Assembly (NCBI RefSeq): GCF_900112205.1
Contig: NZ_FOKW01000002.1
Location: 434,001 to 498,000, forward strand
Origin: Natronobacterium haloterrestre
GTDB lineage: Archaea; Halobacteriota; Halobacteria; Halobacteriales; Natrialbaceae
Length of the DNA stretch: 64,000 nt
Direction of reading: 5' to 3'
Shown here: positions 60,291 to 64,000 of the stretch, one piece after another
Layout of the letters: every line of letters begins with the position of its first letter
Position numbering within the stretch: position 1 is the stretch's first letter
Program-made: the position numbers and the translations under genes
Notes under the pieces: model-generated
Databases searched by the model: none
What the model was told of the DNA's origin: nothing
The model's input: the letters and a program-made list of their open reading frames with translations, nothing else

Positions 60291-60809
60291 TCACAGCTCG
60301 CGGTCCGAATCCGGGTTTTCCAGGTCCCAGAGGAGTTCCGGGAGGAACGCCTCGAGGTTGTCCACCACTTTCCGCTCGCTGACGTTCAGCCCGTCGCAGT
60401 GATCGTGGGCCGAGTCCCGAATGTCGACGTGGAGGTCGCCGTCCTCGCGCCAGACGGCGAGCGGGAAGACCGAACACCGCGTGGGTTTCCAGTCCTCCTC
60501 GAGGTGCAGCGAACAGAGCCCGTCCTCCCGCAGGAAGGCGCAGGCACAGCCGTCCTCGGCGACGTGGTCCTCGCGGTCCTTCGCCTCGCGGGTGACGAAC
60601 TTTTCGCCGCGGAAGTCGGTCGTGTTCTCGGCGAGGTTGGCCCGCTGGGCGAGTTCGAGGAGGTCCCGGTCGTACAGGAGGACGCCGTGGTGACAGCACC
60701 AGGTACAGTCGTCGACGCACTCGAAGGTGAGGTCCGGATCGAACTCGACGACGACCTCGCGGTCGGGGTAGACTTCGACGCGGTGGGGGACCTCGGTGCT
60801 CACGTCCAC
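60291..60809 (-). CDS. YkgJ-family cysteine-cluster protein
   Basis: This 172-residue protein has CVDDCTWCCHHGVLL and later CACAFLREDGLCSLHLEEDWKPTRCSVFPL, the Cys pattern of the YkgJ/Fe-S-cluster-type family, probably binding zinc or an Fe-S cluster. The start is a GTG at 60809, or 60803. Function unknown. It is on the strand of the eIF-1A gene, 83 bp upstream. Confidence 0.85.
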   Translation of the reverse strand: MDVSTEVPHRVEVYPDREVVVEFDPDLTFECVDDCTWCCHHGVLLYDRDLLELAQRANLAENTTDFRGEKFVTREAKDREDHVAEDGCACAFLREDGLCSLHLEEDWKPTRCSVFPLAVWREDGDLHVDIRDSAHDHCDGLNVSERKVVDNLEAFLPELLWDLENPDSDREL

Positions 60810-60885
60810 CGGAAAGCGCCGCGTCCGGAAGTGCCTTTCTCACCGGGACGGTCGCAGCCGAGTCCGGGCCTCCAGCGGGCCGCCG

Positions 60886-62160
60886 TCACCCGCAGTAACA
60901 GTTCGATTCGGGACAGTACGTCGCCTCCCGTCGCCCGAACTCGAGGCCGAGCGCGGCGAGCGAGGCCCGGAGTCGCGACTGGGGCGTCACCTCGGGGCGA
61001 ACCGTTCCGCCCACGGCTCCGGTCGGCGCTTCGCCGGCCTCGATCGTGGCCACGACCTCGCGGCGCTCGTGATCGACGACGGCGACCTGATTCGCCGTCT
61101 GGACCGGCACGTACAGTTTCTCCCGGAAGGGACCCCACGCACCCGATATCGCCTCGCCGCCGACGTCGAGTTCCCGGTCGACCGCCCGCTCCTCGAGGTC
61201 GATCACCGTCACGCTCCCGGCGTCGGGCGTGAACAGGTAGCCGGCCTCGCCGTCAGGAGCGATCTCGCTCGTGATCGGCATCGCCGGCAGACCGTCGGCA
61301 CGGGTGATCCGTGCGACCTCCTTCGGTTCGTCAGGCGTCGAAACGTCCCAGATACTCTCGGACCCCTCCCGGGGGACCTCCGGGTCGGAACCCAGGGTGC
61401 CCTCGCCGTTTTCGACCAGCAATACGTCGCCGGCGAACGACGCCGTACACATGAACGGCAGTACCTGTCCGTCGCCGACCGGATCGCCGACGTCGATTTC
61501 CGCGACGGTCTCGAACGGCTCCGTCCGGACCACCCGGAGGGTCTCGTCGGCGATCTCGGGAACGTAGGCGTACTCGCCCGACGGCTCGAGGGAGACGTCG
61601 CAGGGGCCGGTGTACCCGGTCTCGATCCGGCCGGTCACCTCGCCGAAGGTCTCGCTCTCGCGGTCTGCGTCGATCCGGAAGACCCCGTGGGTTTCGGGCT
61701 CGTCGGGGTCGGGCTCCGGATCGATCGACGTCGACCCGCCGGCGGCGACGATCAGGTGCTGCTCGTCAGGGGTCAGGTTGGGGTAGTTCGGTCCGGCCCC
61801 GGTCCCGACCGCGGCGACGTCCTCGAGCGAGCGGGCCTCGAGCGCCCGCACGCCGCCGGTGACGTTGAGCCAGAGCACGTCGTACCCCGACTCCGCGCTG
61901 GTGCCGTACTGGTTGGCCGGAAACGAGGCGGTCGTATCGATGTGGTGCGTGGCGACTGCCTCGTCTCGCTCGGCGTCGATCACGGTGATCGTCCGATCCC
62001 CGTTGTTGAAGACGTAGACCGTCGGTTCGCCGTCGCCGCCGCTGCCCTCCTCGGCGCCGAAACAGCCGGCAAGCGCGGTAGTCGAACCGACGGCGGCCGA
62101 CGAACGCACGAAGCGACGGCGGTTCAGGCCGTCCTCGAACGGGTTCCGGCGGGTCGGCAT
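60886..62160 (-). CDS. Tat-exported lipoprotein with YVTN-type beta-propeller
   Basis: This 424-residue protein (ATG 62160; an in-phase ATG at 62229 would add 23 residues) has a twin-arginine signal NRRRFVRSSAAVGSTTALAGC with lipobox Cys. The mature part has repeated blades of the YVTN/lactonase-like propeller: VYVFNNGDRTITVIDAERDEAVATH, GYLFTPDAGSVTVIDLEERAV and LYVPVQTANQVAVVDHERREVVATIEAGEAPTGAV (stated in part). The C-terminus ends CPESNCYCG. Extracellular binding or surface role is likely. Confidence 0.85.
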   Translation of the reverse strand: MPTRRNPFEDGLNRRRFVRSSAAVGSTTALAGCFGAEEGSGGDGEPTVYVFNNGDRTITVIDAERDEAVATHHIDTTASFPANQYGTSAESGYDVLWLNVTGGVRALEARSLEDVAAVGTGAGPNYPNLTPDEQHLIVAAGGSTSIDPEPDPDEPETHGVFRIDADRESETFGEVTGRIETGYTGPCDVSLEPSGEYAYVPEIADETLRVVRTEPFETVAEIDVGDPVGDGQVLPFMCTASFAGDVLLVENGEGTLGSDPEVPREGSESIWDVSTPDEPKEVARITRADGLPAMPITSEIAPDGEAGYLFTPDAGSVTVIDLEERAVDRELDVGGEAISGAWGPFREKLYVPVQTANQVAVVDHERREVVATIEAGEAPTGAVGGTVRPEVTPQSRLRASLAALGLEFGRREATYCPESNCYCG

Positions 62161-62229
62161 CTCGGGGCCGGTATCGTCGTCGCCCTCGGTCTCTCCGCAC
62201 GCCGCGTCCGCGAACCGTCGTCGATCCAT

Positions 62230-62941
62230 GCGGGACGACCGGTTTCCCGAACCACGTCCGCACACTAAAAGACCGACCACCGATCGTCTCCGAGGAGTTC
62301 CGGGGCCCTCGATTAGTATCCCGACTCGTCTCGAGAAGCTGTCAGCACTGCTGCCCGATTTCACTGCCTGCGGGCCAGTACCCTCCAGCGGTTCCTATTC
62401 TTCCTCCTCTATCCCTCGTTTCCAAACGTCAGTCGGTGCTTTTCCGTACGGCGGTGTGTGCGAAACGTCTTTCATCGTCCGTGTCATAGCCAACCTTGGT
62501 AACTACACTCATATATGCCTTTCCGGAAACTAGTCCTAGGTAGCTTTTAACATATAAGGAACGGTCGATGTCCGTTCGGCGTCGTGAGCGGTACGCTCGC
62601 CGTAGCGACGAATACGACGAACGACCGGGGCCCAAACGCTTCGAAACGTCGGATCTTCCGGCGTTCCTCATCCCGGGTGCGTCCTCCGACGACGTGACGA
62701 GTACGTGCTCGACGACGTTCGGCCACGAGGTCATCGACGCGAAGGTGGGAGACGACCGCTGGCCGATACCCTTCTCGAGTGGACTGTACCGGACGAAAAC
62801 CGGACGTCGAAGGCCCTGGTCTCCACTCACCTCTCTCGAAGTAGCGATTCCACCGCCGCATCCGTCGGTTCGTCTCGACTGAACAGTCCGGTACCGTAAC
62901 GTAAGGAAGAGGTATGTGTTAGCAAACAGCATGACAACACG
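62230..62941. other. Gene-poor region ahead of the GCS2-like gene
   Basis: About 710 bases hold no convincing gene. A 104-residue frame (62568-62882) is preceded by CATATAA (62551-62557) but its composition lacks haloarchaeal character. An AT-rich patch (62500-62560) includes CATATATG and a CTAGG-type palindrome. The last 60 bases show no clear TATA box for 62942. Confidence 0.4.
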
Positions 62942-64000
62942 ATGGACGCCGCAGACATCGTCCAGGCGACACGACGGACGAAAACTCACGAAACGTTCGA
63001 GCGGCGGGTCGCGGTCCAGGCGGCGTCGCTTCGCACGGCGTTCGCGAACGGTCGGTTCGAGGGGGAGTTCCGCGTCGGACTCGAGTTGGAGGGATACGCC
63101 GTCGACGAGGAGGGCCGACTCGCCGAGGCTCCAGAGTCGGCATTCGATGGCGTCTGTGAGCGCGAACTCGGACGACACAACGCCGAACTGAACACGCCAG
63201 CGACGAAATTCGACCCCGGTGGACTCGACGAACAGCGGGGGGCACTCAGGACGCAGTTAACCGAGGTACAGCGAGCCTTCGCGGAAGCCGAACAACGGTT
63301 CGTTACCGACGGTATGTGGACGATTCCGCCGCCCGATGGTGCGATTTCGTACCTGACGGCACGTATCGAAGACGGCGGCGTGGTGCGTCCGGCGAACATG
63401 GCCCCCAGGGCACGGTACTACGCGCTCGACGCCGACATCACCGAACACGGACCGGTCGAACTCGACGTTCCCGGCTGTCGGCGGGAGTTTCCGACGATCC
63501 TCGTCGAGTCGCTCGGCACCTCGATGCAGGTTCACCTCCAGGTCCCGACCGATGCGTTCCCACAGTATTTCAACGCCGCACTGCGAACGGCCGGCCCGGT
63601 CCTTGCGCTCTCGACGAACGCACCGTTCCTTCCGCCCGGACTCTACGACGACGTCGATGCCGAGACCGTTCTCGAGGGCCTCGAGGAATTACGGATTCCG
63701 GTCTTCGAGGCGATGAACGTCACCGAACCTGGGAAAGTTCGACTCCCCCGAGATATCGAACGGCCGGTCGACGTGATCGACCGGTTGGTCGCCGACCGGC
63801 GGTGTGCACCGTACCTCCGCGAGTGGACGGAAACCGGACCCCGTGACGGGTTCGTCGAGGAACACTGGGAACTGTTGCACAAGCAGGGGACCTGCTGGCG
63901 GTGGGTCCGCCCGATCCTGGGGTCCGAGGGACCGCGGATCGAATACCGTCCTCTGCCCGCACAACCCGCCGTCGCCGACGTGATCGGCTTGCATGCACTG
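62942..64000 (+). CDS. Glutamate-cysteine ligase-like (GCS2 family) protein, C-terminus beyond window
   Basis: Translation from the ATG at 62942 gives 353 codons open to the edge. It shows [69 protein letters not shown] and [17 protein letters not shown]. This fits the GCS2/YbdK-type carboxylate-amine ligase fold (Glu/His and Asn residues at the metal and substrate sites). It could make gamma-glutamylcysteine, the main haloarchaeal low-molecular-weight thiol, or another gamma-glutamyl compound. The length fits a 370-500 residue enzyme. Confidence 0.8.
   Translation, partial: MDAADIVQATRRTKTHETFERRVAVQAASLRTAFANGRFEGEFRVGLELEGYAVDEEGRLAEAPESAFDGVCERELGRHNAELNTPATKFDPGGLDEQRGALRTQLTEVQRAFAEAEQRFVTDGMWTIPPPDGAISYLTARIEDGGVVRPANMAPRARYYALDADITEHGPVELDVPGCRREFPTILVESLGTSMQVHLQVPTDAFPQYFNAALRTAGPVLALSTNAPFLPPGLYDDVDAETVLEGLEELRIPVFEAMNVTEPGKVRLPRDIERPVDVIDRLVADRRCAPYLREWTETGPRDGFVEEHWELLHKQGTCWRWVRPILGSEGPRIEYRPLPAQPAVADVIGLHAL

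Noticed and set aside
62525-62541. Second ACTAGT-containing site (AAACTAGTCCTAGG) as a possible Bat activator
   Set aside because: On either strand the spacing between the ACC and ACTAGT elements is four bases, not two, and no light- or carotenoid-related gene follows.
62568-62882. 104-codon ORF with CATATAA about 14 bases upstream
   Set aside because: The spacing is too short for a haloarchaeal TATA box, and the product is basic and low-complexity with no family resemblance. Only the gap is annotated.
62429-63178. 249-codon minus-strand ORF across the GCS2 start
   Set aside because: It is antisense to the first 79 codons of a recognisable ligase and has a composition typical of shadow frames.

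Overview
The window comes from a halophilic archaeon (class Halobacteria). The evidence is high GC throughout, very acidic predicted proteins, TATA boxes 25-30 bases ahead of start codons that imply leaderless mRNAs, HTH-10/Bat regulators, DUF7344-type helix-turn-helix proteins, archaeal eIF-1A and a bacterioruberin cluster. A position near Natrialbales is only a guess. I saw no rRNA, tRNA, CRISPR array, insertion sequence or replication origin.

1-11.5 kb is a catabolic island for an organic or sugar acid. On the minus strand lie a TAXI-type TRAP uptake system (binding protein plus a fused permease cut by the window edge), a family III CoA-transferase and two enolase-superfamily (MR/MLE) enzymes. 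On the plus strand lie a LarA-like nickel-pincer protein and an SDR-cupin-FAH operon. An IclR regulator sits between them. Two nearly identical 15-bp palindromes, one at the IclR promoter and one ahead of the SDR operon, are probable operators. The MR/MLE + SDR + FAH set resembles the diketo-hydrolase route of sugar-acid breakdown.

11.5-31 kb is mostly housekeeping: two UspA proteins, a threonine-synthase-like enzyme, an LLM oxidoreductase, gamma carbonic anhydrase, a membrane spermidine-synthase-like protein, a CobW GTPase with a His-rich tract, an ArsA-like ATPase with a 98-aa partner, CstA, an MFS exporter behind a palindromic promoter, and YchF. At 21.2-22.1 kb is a seven-helix opsin-family protein that has lost the retinal-binding lysine. 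It is translationally coupled to a 40-residue ORF.

31-48.6 kb holds transcription factors (DUF7344, TrmB, ArsR/zinc-ribbon, a 965-aa sensor-regulator), a class V aminotransferase, NAD(P)H-hydrate dehydratase, an ERCC4 nuclease, an ABC-2 transporter, a YihY/BrkB protein, MsrB, archaeal ornithine cyclodeaminase and an SDR.

48.7-54.9 kb is a carotenoid locus. A Bat-like regulator is followed by crtB, and the convergent operon crtD-lyeJ-cruF makes C50 bacterioruberin. A sequence matching the Halobacterium Bat upstream activator lies inside the last codons of the Bat-like gene, just ahead of the crtB TATA box.

55-64 kb has an FNT channel fused to two Usp domains, an SDR, a DUF2339 membrane protein, eIF-1A, a YkgJ protein, a Tat lipoprotein beta-propeller and a partial GCS2-type ligase. 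Three copies of an approximately 80-bp hairpin repeat (15.7, 27.3 and 43.5 kb) are dispersed in the window. Two of them lie between convergent genes and supply the upstream gene's stop codon.
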